A stretch of DNA of 7,939 nucleotides from assembly GCA_025457985.1 (NCBI GenBank), contig JALOTI010000076.1:1-7939 (forward strand), written 5' to 3'. Below the pieces are notes generated by a model. The model saw only the letters and a list, made by a program, of their open reading frames with translations. It had not been told where the DNA came from and made no database searches. The position numbers and the translations under genes were made by a program. This DNA comes from Leptospira sp. (GTDB lineage: Bacteria; Spirochaetota; Leptospiria; Leptospirales; Leptospiraceae). Of this stretch, positions 1-7,210 are shown in pieces (position 1 is the stretch's first letter; every line of letters begins with the position of its first letter).

Positions 1-241
1 TTGCACTTATATCTTGTTCTTTATTGGAACTTTGTCGTTTGTTTGAGTCCTGTTGATTAGAAGATTCAACTTTATCGATAACGGCAGTTTGATTTATCTC
101 CGCTGATTTTAAATCCTCTGGAAATGGAAGATACAATTCCAATGGTTCAGCTTGATTTACAAAACCAAAGCCTGAAAGAAATAAAACCCCAACGAACAAA
201 AGGAGATCATAACTCCGTCTAACAAGAGAAAAAACTTTCAT
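1..241 (-). CDS. Partial exported or membrane-anchored protein of unknown function (N-terminal 80 residues)
   Basis: An open frame runs leftward from an ATG at 241-239 to the window edge without a stop, so only the N-terminus is present. The protein begins MKVFSLVRRSYDLLLF and has a positively charged start followed by a hydrophobic stretch at about residues 12-27, which fits a signal peptide or signal anchor. After this comes a polar, low-complexity segment rich in Ser, Asn, Gln, Lys and Asp. Its start overlaps the stop of the upstream gene as ATGA (241-238), a classic sign of translational coupling, so it is the third gene of the operon that begins with the OmpA-family gene. I do not recognise the family. 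The export signal and neighbours suggest an envelope role (inference). The reading frame was translated by hand and contains no internal stop. Confidence 0.75.
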   Translation of the reverse strand, partial: MKVFSLVRRSYDLLLFVGVLFLSGFGFVNQAEPLELYLPFPEDLKSAEINQTAVIDKVESSNQQDSNKRQSSNKEQDISA

Positions 242-978
242 TCAGACTTTCTTTGGATTCTTTCTAAAGTGCGGGGTTTGTAAATATTGGATTCGGGAAG
301 GTTTGATTCTTTTTTGGGCTCAACAATTCCTTGTTTCAAATTCTTTTCTTCATTTTTCTCTTTTAATTTTTTTTCAAGAACTGACACTCTTTCCAACATC
401 TTTTGTAATTTCATTTCGTTTGGATCTGATTCGTTGGTATTTTGTGTACTTCTTTCAGATGTTGGTTCAACTTCAATCGGTGCTGGGATTAAACCATCAC
501 CCGACTCCTTATAAAGAGGTGGGGTAAAGGTATCAATTGCTTTTGCGTTTCTAAAATCGTATTCTTTGCCTAGGAAACTTTCTTCTTCAGGAATCATCTC
601 CCGCCGAACACCTACAGATTCTCTTTCGCTTACAAAGTCGAATTGCATCTTGCGGTTTGTTTCATATTTCAAATCTTCCGGATCTGACATCCGTACATCT
701 TTCCGCTTTCGATTGTAATCCCTCTCGATTTCGGTAATAAACATACTCCGTGCATCTTGGGCAAGTTGCATACCTTGGGGTTTCGCAGATTCCCAGCCTT
801 TGGACCAGCCGATATAAACACCCATTAGTAAAAAAAAGATAAGAAGGGTAATTGCAATTTTTCGTAAAAGCTCTTGAACCTGGGGTGGGATTTTATCCAC
901 AAGCCCATCCACGGCTCCTATCATCTTTTTTGTATCTACGTTTACCTTGGGTATATTGATTTTTTTAATGTCAACCAT
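238..978 (-). CDS. Single-span membrane protein with C-terminal coiled coil, unknown function
   Basis: This is a 246-residue protein not assigned to a known family. The first 40 residues are Lys-rich and would sit in the cytoplasm. One clear transmembrane helix follows at about residues 41-58 (IAITLLIFFLLMGVYIGW). The rest is highly charged and probably periplasmic: a region at 70-150 rich in Arg, Glu and Asp, a Pro/Ser/Thr/Asn linker at about 150-187, and a short heptad-like coiled coil at about 187-215 (MLERVSVLEKKLKEKNEEK). It starts 14 bases after the stop of the OmpA-family gene, and its own stop overlaps the next start, so all three genes are probably co-transcribed. No good ribosome-binding site lies within the 14-base gap, so coupling to the upstream gene is likely. 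A role in envelope structure alongside the OmpA-family protein is inference only. Confidence 0.85.
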   Translation of the reverse strand: MVDIKKINIPKVNVDTKKMIGAVDGLVDKIPPQVQELLRKIAITLLIFFLLMGVYIGWSKGWESAKPQGMQLAQDARSMFITEIERDYNRKRKDVRMSDPEDLKYETNRKMQFDFVSERESVGVRREMIPEEESFLGKEYDFRNAKAIDTFTPPLYKESGDGLIPAPIEVEPTSERSTQNTNESDPNEMKLQKMLERVSVLEKKLKEKNEEKNLKQGIVEPKKESNLPESNIYKPRTLERIQRKSE

Positions 979-992
979 ATGGGTGCTATGTT

Positions 993-2849
993 TTACTCTT
1001 CCAAAATCCGGAATACCACTCGTCTATTTTTAGACCTTCCTTCTTCCGTGGAATTCTCGGAGATGGGAAGTTCTGCTCCAAATCCTTTTGTGGAAATGCG
1101 GATTTCTTCTATTTTATGAACGGTTTTGAGATAGATTGCAACTGAATTTGCCCTTTGGATAGATAACTTTTGATTTGCTTGTTTTGTCCCGACGTTATCG
1201 GTGTGTCCCTCGATTAAGATAGTTAAGTTCGGGGACTTTTTTAAGATGTTTGCAAGCCTATCTAACTCAGGTTCCGACTCTTTATCAAGTTCCGCTGAAC
1301 GAAAGGAGAAGAAAAGATTGTTTAAAGTAATTTCTTTGCCTTTCCCAAGTTTTGGTAAAACCAATACTACTTGTTTTTCTTTATCTTCCTTTTCCTTTCC
1401 CACCAAATTTAGATTTTGCGAAACAGGAAGATATCCCTCTTTTTCAGCATAAAATCCATAGTTCTCTCCATACGGGAGAACGATAGAAAACTCACCAGTG
1501 TTAGGATTGCTCACTGTAGAACCCAAAGACTTCTTTTTTGATAGGGATTCATATAATACGTTTGCGCTGAGAGGATTGCCCTCCTCATCCACAACCTTTC
1601 CATGAATCATATGAATCGGATCAGGCTGAAACTGGCTAGGAATAGATGCCATGTACAGTTCACCCTCCCTTGAAACATAAGCCCAATTTCCTACAGCAGG
1701 GATGCTAAAAAAGTTAACACCTCTTAGGTTGTTTGAAAGTTCCATTGGTTCTGACCAACTCGTCCAACTTTCGTTTTGCCTTCTTGTTACATAGATTGAA
1801 ATTCCTTCCTTCCTTCCAGAGGAGGAAAAATAAAGCGTTCGATCATCTGGAGCAAGAAATGGAGCCATTTCCTCTTCGCCTGTGTTAATCACTGATCCAA
1901 GGTTCACGCCTTCTTCAAAGACGCCTGACTCGTTTTGCAAACTAACGTAGAGATCTAATTTTCCATAATTCTTCTTTTGTTGGGCAGAATACAAAAGTGT
2001 TCGTCCACTTGTGGAGAGAGCAGATCCACCAAATACTTGTTGGCTGGGATTGTCCGATTTTCTATACCAGTTATAAAAACTTGGAAAATCAATAGGGACG
2101 GGATTAGACCAACCATTTGGTATTTTTTGAGATTTATAAAGGGGTGCACGGTTTTGGATTTTTTCTGTTCGATCTCTGTATTCTGATTCTAACTTTGAGA
2201 GTACGATATGAAAATCTCTTGGACTCACTGCCTCTCTCGAAGCTACTTGTGATTTGAACATCATCTCTCGTTTCAAATTGTCCAACATCTCGTCTTCGCC
2301 AAAGTTACCAAACACAAATATTTCGTTTCCTCCTGGTAGGGCGGAAATTACGGCACTCGGCAAACGATTGTTTAGTGGCGATGCCAATTGTTCACCTGCC
2401 ATCCAAAATCCATATTGATCCCGTCGAGAAGCCCAAATCTTTTGTGTCGATCGGCCATTTTCTTTTACAAGTGCCGTCCAAAATAGGATTTTTCCATCGG
2501 GCGTACACTGCGGATTGAAGGCAAAATAGCCACCTGTTACATACCGAGGAATCTTTTTTAAACTCCAATCTGGAGCCTTTGTATTTTCAAAGGGAGTTAT
2601 TTCATATCGTTTTGGTTCGCAAGTATCTCCATTTACATCACATAACATCCGTATTGTTTTTCCGGAAAGGAAGGCTAGTTCCTCTTGCAATGGTGAAAGG
2701 GTAAGGCGGAAGACAGTTTTCTCTGTTCTGAGAAGTAGGCCTGAATTGAAGAGTTCCCCTTCGAGGACATGGAGTCCATTTTTGGAACTCTGGGAGCTTG
2801 TAAGCCCTCCAGCGAAAAGGACGAGGAGAAGAATTAGAATCCGTGCCAT
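993..2849 (-). CDS. OmpA-family protein with beta-propeller (PD40-like) region and C-terminal peptidoglycan-binding domain
   Basis: This 618-residue envelope protein begins with a signal peptide (MARILILLLVLFAGG, cleavage around residue 20; no lipobox Cys). Residues about 105-405 hold several PD40/WD40-like propeller strands of the form 'S.DGR.LYFSS...G..DIYVS', clearest at 275-302 and 328-355, with weaker copies near 110-125 and 380-402. A carboxypeptidase-regulatory-like fold follows at about 413-482 (HGKVVDEEGNPLSANVLYES). The OmpA C-terminal domain spans about 505-616. It keeps the TD..G motif with Asp551, the LS..RA motif with Arg566 (the residues that bind diaminopimelate in the OmpA family), and the closing NRRV motif at 608-611. 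The expected role is non-covalent tethering of the outer membrane or a surface complex to peptidoglycan. It is the first gene of a leftward three-gene run. No strong ribosome-binding site is visible; the start is chosen because it gives a compact signal peptide. Confidence 0.93.
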   Translation of the reverse strand: MARILILLLVLFAGGLTSSQSSKNGLHVLEGELFNSGLLLRTEKTVFRLTLSPLQEELAFLSGKTIRMLCDVNGDTCEPKRYEITPFENTKAPDWSLKKIPRYVTGGYFAFNPQCTPDGKILFWTALVKENGRSTQKIWASRRDQYGFWMAGEQLASPLNNRLPSAVISALPGGNEIFVFGNFGEDEMLDNLKREMMFKSQVASREAVSPRDFHIVLSKLESEYRDRTEKIQNRAPLYKSQKIPNGWSNPVPIDFPSFYNWYRKSDNPSQQVFGGSALSTSGRTLLYSAQQKKNYGKLDLYVSLQNESGVFEEGVNLGSVINTGEEEMAPFLAPDDRTLYFSSSGRKEGISIYVTRRQNESWTSWSEPMELSNNLRGVNFFSIPAVGNWAYVSREGELYMASIPSQFQPDPIHMIHGKVVDEEGNPLSANVLYESLSKKKSLGSTVSNPNTGEFSIVLPYGENYGFYAEKEGYLPVSQNLNLVGKEKEDKEKQVVLVLPKLGKGKEITLNNLFFSFRSAELDKESEPELDRLANILKKSPNLTILIEGHTDNVGTKQANQKLSIQRANSVAIYLKTVHKIEEIRISTKGFGAELPISENSTEEGRSKNRRVVFRILEE

Positions 2850-2899
2850 GTCAGTAGAAATGTCGGTTGAATCCTCAGTTTACCTTAGAAAATTGGCTT

Positions 2900-4540
2900 A
2901 TGATCCAAGCAAACGGCATTACTGTATCCTTCGGGAAAAAACCACTTTTTGAAAACGTATCCATCAAGTTTAAGGAGGGATGCCGTTACGGGCTCATCGG
3001 AGCCAATGGCGCAGGGAAATCGACATTTATGAAGGTCCTCGCGGGAATTCTGCAGCCAACTGCGGGAGCGGTCTCCGTAGACAAAGACAAAAAGATCGGA
3101 TATCTCAAACAGGACCATTACGAATACGAAACCGAAACGGTCCTTGGGACAGTTTTACGTGGAAACCCAGAACTTTGGAGTTTGATGGAAGAACGGGATG
3201 CGATCTATGCGAAGGAAGAGATGACCGATGAAGAAGGGATTCGCATCTCTGAGATCGAAGAACAATTTGCTGACCTTGGTGGGTATGAAGCCGAGTCCAT
3301 TGCAGGGGAACTTTTGGAGGGTTTGGGAATCCCAACATCCTCACATAGTAAGCCACTTAACTTCCTTACTGGAGGTTTTAAACTTCGAGTTTTACTCGCA
3401 CAAGTTCTATTCTTAAAACCAGATGTTTTGCTTCTCGACGAACCAACTAACCACTTAGATATCAAAACCATTCATTGGTTAGAAGAATTTTTAACAAACT
3501 ATGATGGTGTTGTCATTGTCATTTCCCACGACCGTCACTTCATCAACTCAGTTGCAACTCATATTGCAGATTTAGATTATAATACCATCCGTATTTTCAG
3601 CGGAAATTATGATGACTTTATGATTGCTGCCGAACAATCGAGAGAACAACTTGTAAATGAGAGCAAACGAGCTAAAGAAAAAATTGCCGACTTACAAGAG
3701 TTTGTTTCTCGATTTTCAGCAAATGCTAGTAAGTCGAAGCAAGCAACATCCCGTCAGAAGATGATCGAAAAGATCAAAAGTGAAATGGTCGATGTAAAAC
3801 CATCATCACGCGTAGCCCCCTATATCCGCTTTAAAGCCAAACGTGTGCTCGGTAAGGATGTTTTCGAAGCAATTGATATTTCCAAAGGGTATGACGGAAA
3901 ACCAGTCATTAAAAATTTTAGCACGAGCATCACAAAAGGTGAAAAGGTAGGAATTGTAGGAACAAACGGTGTGGGTAAAACTACTCTTCTACGAATGTTG
4001 ATGAAAAAACTACAGCCTGATTCGGGTGAGGTGAAATGGGGAGATTCTGTTGAAGCATCCTTTTTTCCTCAAGACCATCGAGAAGCAATGGAACCTGATG
4101 CAGATACGTTAGTTGAATGGCTCCTTAGAAACGCACCTCAAGGCACAGAAGTTCAAGAAATTCGAGCGATTCTAGGTAGAATGTTATTTTCTGGAGATAT
4201 GGCAAATAAATCCACAACGGTTCTATCAGGAGGAGAGAAGTCCCGTATGATAATCGGAAAGATGATCCTTGCTGGTGATAACGTAATTGCACTGGATGAA
4301 CCTACAAACCACTTGGATTTAGAAACCATTGAAGCACTCAACTATGCTTTATCCCTATTTGATGGAACTGTTCTCCTTGTTTCTCATGACCGAGAGTTTA
4401 TTTCATCGCTTTGTACTCGAATCATTGAAGTCACTCCAGAAGGAATCAAAGACTTTAAAGGAACATATGAAGAGTTTCTCGAAAGAGAAGGTGCTGAGTT
4501 TTACAAACGCCTCAGTGGTGGTGCGATTGCTTCCAGTTAG
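2900..4540 (+). CDS. ybiT: ABC-F family ATPase, YbiT-like (ribosome-associated, non-transporter ABC protein)
   Basis: This is a soluble protein with two ATP-binding domains and no membrane segments, 546 residues from the ATG at 2900. The first domain has Walker A GANGAGKST (34-42), a modified signature LTGGFKLR (156-163) and Walker B with DEPTNHLD (180-187), followed by SHDRHF. The second has GTNGVGKTT (354-362), signature LSGGEKSR (442-449), DEPTNHLD (466-473) and SHDREF. Between them lies the charged ABC-F linker with SRFSANASKSKQATSR, very close to what I recall of E. coli YbiT, as is the length of about 530 residues. ABC-F proteins bind the ribosomal E site and act on peptidyl-tRNA positioning; whether this one confers drug resistance cannot be read from sequence. 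A TTG at 2867 is in frame, but the start MIQANGITVSFGKKPLFENV aligns with the family start, so ATG 2900 is preferred. It is transcribed divergently from the OmpA-family gene, with 50 bases between starts. G+C drops sharply inside the gene near 3340. Confidence 0.95.
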   Translation: MIQANGITVSFGKKPLFENVSIKFKEGCRYGLIGANGAGKSTFMKVLAGILQPTAGAVSVDKDKKIGYLKQDHYEYETETVLGTVLRGNPELWSLMEERDAIYAKEEMTDEEGIRISEIEEQFADLGGYEAESIAGELLEGLGIPTSSHSKPLNFLTGGFKLRVLLAQVLFLKPDVLLLDEPTNHLDIKTIHWLEEFLTNYDGVVIVISHDRHFINSVATHIADLDYNTIRIFSGNYDDFMIAAEQSREQLVNESKRAKEKIADLQEFVSRFSANASKSKQATSRQKMIEKIKSEMVDVKPSSRVAPYIRFKAKRVLGKDVFEAIDISKGYDGKPVIKNFSTSITKGEKVGIVGTNGVGKTTLLRMLMKKLQPDSGEVKWGDSVEASFFPQDHREAMEPDADTLVEWLLRNAPQGTEVQEIRAILGRMLFSGDMANKSTTVLSGGEKSRMIIGKMILAGDNVIALDEPTNHLDLETIEALNYALSLFDGTVLLVSHDREFISSLCTRIIEVTPEGIKDFKGTYEEFLEREGAEFYKRLSGGAIASS

Positions 4541-4561
4541 GAAGAATTTAATGATCCAAAC

Positions 4562-4618
4562 AGCTCCGAATCTTTTTTAGAAAGAATATTGTACACCTAA
4601 ATTTAGAGATTCGGAGCT
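4562..4618. repeat. 12-bp perfect inverted repeat across convergent gene ends (possible terminator structure)
   Basis: The left arm AGCTCCGAATCT (4562-4573) is the exact reverse complement of the right arm AGATTCGGAGCT (4607-4618), separated by 33 bases. The right arm encodes the Ser-Ser-Glu-Ser near the C-terminus of the minus-strand beta-barrel gene. The left arm lies in the short gap after the ABC-F stop codon, and a run of six T (4573-4578) begins at its last base. The loop contains a 10-bp palindrome CTAAATTTAG (4597-4606). Its position between two convergent genes suits bidirectional termination or transcript-end protection. However, the loop is long and no T-run follows the completed stem in either direction, so it is not a textbook intrinsic terminator. 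Confidence 0.55.
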
Positions 4619-5665
4619 TTGATTTCTCAAATACTCCAAATTGACTATCATCTGATTCCAAAAGAATTGGATTCCGAGTATTCCGTATCCATTCGAATTT
4701 CGCATCTTATACTCTCGTCTAAAATCTAAGCCAATAGAACTCGGATTAGTTGAAAAATCGTCTCTATTTTCACTTGATGAAATTGCCGCATAACGCTCAA
4801 CACGAATTCGAGTGAACCCCTGATTGTACATTAGCCCAAATCCAGCATAGGCACTAAAAAAATTAAATGGAGAAAATGAATATCGAACATCGGCCGTTGC
4901 TGAATTTAAAATGGATGTGTAGGTTAATTGGTTTATACCTATCCATCTTCTTGTATCACCATCCACCCGGAATTGAGTCGGCCTTCTGTCATACGCAAAA
5001 AGATAAATCTCTTGGTTAGTCTGATATAACCCAAAACCAAAAGATAAATTTCTTAAATAGGGGTTTGTATTAGTGTCTGAGGTAAAAAAAGGAAAATACC
5101 GGGCATTTACACCAGCATTTAAAACTCTTCCACTAACATCTGTATTCCTTATTTTCAAAAACGGTATATTGGTTTCGGATAGATAATATGGGAAAAAATG
5201 AAAAGCGATATCCCATTTTTGCCACTCACTATTCTTTCCCAAAGCATATCCTAAATTGAATCGATAGGATAATGATGGAGAGGCTGCTACGCCTAATCTA
5301 GGCAGATCCCGAAGTTCAGTATTTTCAAAATAATCTAAAGCGGAAACTTTAGTTCTTGCCATTGAATATCCAATACCAATTTGATTTTTCTCTACTTTGT
5401 TTCCTCCTAACATAGCTGAGTTTATATTTTGTAAGACGGCGCTTTGCCCCATGGAAGATAAAAACTTATCTGTATAAATTTCCCCTAAAACAGGATTAAT
5501 AAGGTTACTAATTAAAATCGTTTCTCTTGAAATAGATGAACATTCAACACCTAGGCAGACCGCGGTGGCACTTATTGAAGAACTAAAAAAAATCTGCAAT
5601 ACGAAACCAAGGATACACGAATATGGGAAGAGTTTCAGAATAGAATTACAGAAATAAACTCTCAC
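4577..5665 (-). CDS. Predicted outer-membrane beta-barrel protein, family not recognised
   Basis: The frame gives 362 residues from a GTG at 5665. The N-terminus is a signal peptide: hydrophobic core at about 17-29 (ILGFVLQIFFSSS), cleavage probably after ISATA at 31-35. From about residue 95 the protein shows alternating polar and aromatic strands with Gly- and Asn-rich turns, for example LSYRFNLGYALG (132-143) and SAYAGFGLMYNQGF (271-284). It ends in GVQYSF, with a terminal Phe as expected for proteins inserted by the BAM complex. This supports an outer-membrane barrel of perhaps 10-14 strands (inference; strands not counted rigorously). It is convergent with the ABC-F gene, 36 bases between stops. 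The GTG has an AGGA 10 bases upstream, but a seven-A tract sits between them, and a nearby ATG at 5691 would come into frame with one extra A. The 5' end may therefore carry an indel or the start may be misjudged. Confidence 0.85.
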   Translation of the reverse strand: MRVYFCNSILKLFPYSCILGFVLQIFFSSSISATAVCLGVECSSISRETILISNLINPVLGEIYTDKFLSSMGQSAVLQNINSAMLGGNKVEKNQIGIGYSMARTKVSALDYFENTELRDLPRLGVAASPSLSYRFNLGYALGKNSEWQKWDIAFHFFPYYLSETNIPFLKIRNTDVSGRVLNAGVNARYFPFFTSDTNTNPYLRNLSFGFGLYQTNQEIYLFAYDRRPTQFRVDGDTRRWIGINQLTYTSILNSATADVRYSFSPFNFFSAYAGFGLMYNQGFTRIRVERYAAISSSENRDDFSTNPSSIGLDFRREYKMRNSNGYGILGIQFFWNQMIVNLEYLRNQSSESLNLGVQYSF

Positions 5666-5691
5666 TTTTTTTGAATCCTATTCATTTTCAT
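5662..5691 (-). other. Nine-codon leader frame with A7 tract overlapping the barrel gene start
   Basis: On the minus strand, an ATG at 5691-5689 opens the short frame MKMNRIQKK, which stops at a TGA (5664-5662) overlapping the GTG start of the barrel gene as GTGA. The frame includes a run of seven A (5672-5666 read on the minus strand). With eight A the ATG would read directly into the barrel protein, giving it a typical Lys/Arg-rich signal-peptide start. The region can therefore be read as a coupled leader peptide, a phase-variable start, or a one-base sequencing error. Confidence 0.4.
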
Positions 5692-6119
5692 ATATACATG
5701 TTAAATGATTCCAACATTTCAATTTCATTCAAGCATTAGTTTCTATTTTTGAGTCAAATGCGTGTAAAACCATTAAAATCTCTAATGTCGGGTTATTTTA
5801 TTGTGTATAAAAGTTGTGATGAAAAGATTTTATCGTCAGCAGTAGTCACTACAGCTTCGACTTGGGCCGCTAGGGAAGGGGGGCTCACTGGACTCAGGCT
5901 GCAGCACAATGTAAACAAAGCTGAGTTTTTTAGCTTGTGACATTCCCTATGCTTGTTTTGAACTGTCGATTCATGATGGCTAATTTAAGGCGTGTCTGAC
6001 CTGCGCATTTTCTACTCGAAAATGTCCATTCAGGTGCTGACTTGTATTGTAGACTACATGACCCTGATCACTCTACGCTGCTTTACTGTTTGAACATAAT
6101 ATTACGTGTTGTTCTTCAG
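5692..6119. other. Transition zone from bacterial to animal DNA; no supported gene
   Basis: The AT-rich left part (to roughly 5,760) would suit the upstream region of the minus-strand barrel gene, although I see no convincing promoter boxes. A locally GC-rich patch at about 5861-5905 has the character of neither side. The right end, with a pyrimidine-rich tract and TTCTTCAG at 6112-6119, reads as a splice acceptor for the cadherin exon at 6120. The bacterial-to-animal switch must lie in this stretch, but no single base can be named from sequence alone. A 63-codon open frame at 5749-5940 shows no recognisable protein character and is not called. Confidence 0.6.
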
Positions 6120-6354
6120 GGTTCTCCTCATCTCACGTCATTTACCAGTGTAGTTGTTATGGTACTTGACGTGAACGACAATCCGCCGGAGTTTGAGAAA
6201 ACTGTTTATTCACTTCATGTTATTGAGTCTGCACCAGTGGGTTTTATTGTGGGGCGCGTGTTTGCCACAAGTCGTGATTTCGGAATAAACGCACAAATAA
6301 CTTATTCTGTCATCAGTTCAATTGGCAGTGATTTCACTATTGACCCTGACACAG
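6120..6354 (+). CDS. Cadherin-repeat exon (internal), animal cadherin/Fat-like protein
   Basis: This 235-base internal exon is bounded by an acceptor TTCTTCAG ending at 6119 and a donor ACAG|GTATGA at 6355. Read from 6120 it encodes the end of one cadherin repeat, with the calcium-binding DVNDNPPEF motif that closes such repeats, and the first two-thirds of the next: a strand at YSLHVIESAPVGFIVGRVFA, a DFGINAQITYSV segment matching the DxGxN..I.Y core, and FTIDPDTG. Cadherins are cell-surface adhesion or signalling proteins whose repeats are stiffened by calcium. The exon ends one base into a Gly codon (phase 1), and the next exon supplies the matching two bases. The style of repeat suits a large Fat-like cadherin or protocadherin, but the subfamily cannot be fixed from one repeat. 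No stop lies within the exon. Confidence 0.85.
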
Positions 6355-6995
6355 GTATGAAATCTGAAAACCTTCGCGCACTGCTTCTGCTTTTAAAAAA
6401 TCATGATTTGATGTTTCCGTGTAATTTGCATTTTCTTCAAGTTTAATTTTCTGATGAAATGGCCACTGAAGTGCTGGGCGTGGCAAACGTTACGCCTAGT
6501 GTCCTTTACTTTACTGCCACATATTGATGGTATTTAAAAAATTTTATTTCTCGAAAACTGGAGTCTGCATTATATCGTCTGCTTTAATAGCTTAATTAGC
6601 CTAGTCATAAGTCAATACGTTTGTAAATTCATTCATAGGTGTGTGTAATCATATTGTTGTCAGTTTACAATGACAGATCAGTAGTAATTGTAGTTGTTGA
6701 GATGTTAAGGTATATTTTTATTTTGGAATCATGTATAGTAGGTTTTGTTAGTTTGTATCAAATTAAAAAAATAGTTAATTTATTCGCTCTTGGCTTGTAT
6801 AATGAACGTCGGGGCGGTCTCTTGGTAGCTTGTGTTTAGCTTTCAATGGCGCGAGAGGAGGTTCAATGACAGTTCACATTATAGCTCATCACCATATATT
6901 GCATGAAACCATCCGTTTGGTGGGAGAGGGGCTGTAGATTGTGAAGCTTCCAGCTTGTTGATCGCCGACTCAGATGATGGTGTTTGCCATTCCAG
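6355..6995 (+). other. GT-AG spliceosomal intron (641 bases) within the cadherin gene
   Basis: The donor GTATGA at 6355 and the acceptor TTTGCCATTCCAG ending at 6995 flank this stretch. Removing it joins a phase-1 exon end (..PDT-G) to GT|ATTGTGATG, restoring a Gly codon and the canonical cadherin sequence DPDTG-IVMVTKQLDYE. The interior is AT-rich, has stops in the flanking exon frame, and shows no protein motif, tRNA or mobile-element signature that I can recognise. A 66-codon open frame at 6639-6839 is low-complexity and not called. Confidence 0.85.
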
Positions 6996-7210
6996 GTATT
7001 GTGATGGTTACCAAGCAGTTGGACTACGAACAAACAAAGGAATATGTTATTACAGTCCAGGCCAGCGATGGAGGTTCACCATCGTTGAGCAGTACAGCTG
7101 TCATCAAAATTGATGTAACTGATGCCAATGATAATCGACCAGTGTTTGTCCAGGCCGAGTATCAGGCAGTTGTACGTGAAGATGTTCCAGTAAACACAAG
7201 CTTGCTTCAA
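6996..7210 (+). CDS. Cadherin-repeat exon (internal), continuing the same protein
   Basis: This 215-base internal exon lies between an acceptor CCATTCCAG ending at 6995 and a strong donor CAA|GTAAGA at 7211. It completes the cadherin repeat begun in the previous exon: IVMVTKQLDYE carries the LDxE calcium-binding motif, then come the strand YVITVQASDGGSPSLSS and the closing DANDNRPVF motif. It then starts a further repeat (YQAVVREDVPVNTSLLQ). The exon ends in phase 0 after LLQ, the point at which the next cadherin exon would be expected to begin with V.ATD or similar. Together the two exons give one full repeat of roughly 105 residues plus two partial ones. The protein would be extracellular on an animal cell; nothing here indicates which tissue or subfamily. 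Confidence 0.87.

Noticed and set aside
2867..2899. TTG at 2867 as the ABC-F start
   Set aside because: The eleven extra residues have no counterpart in YbiT-type proteins, and no ribosome-binding site precedes the TTG. The ATG at 2900 matches the family start.
5692..5760. A promoter for the barrel gene (TTGACT at 5757-5752, minus strand, and an AT-rich TATATAT near 5691-5697)
   Set aside because: No pair of boxes has acceptable spacing, and the junction may lie within this stretch.
5749..5940. A 63-codon open frame across the transition zone
   Set aside because: No recognisable motif, no ribosome-binding site, uneven composition, and it would span the probable junction. Chance open frames of this size are common.
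6639..6839. A 66-codon open frame inside the intron
   Set aside because: Low-complexity hydrophobic translation from AT-rich intron sequence, with no motif and no splice-site support.
6120..7210. A bacterial cadherin-like or Ig-like adhesin gene broken by frameshifts
   Set aside because: The break coincides with consensus splice sites and matching phases on a 641-base non-coding insert, which fits an intron far better than decay.
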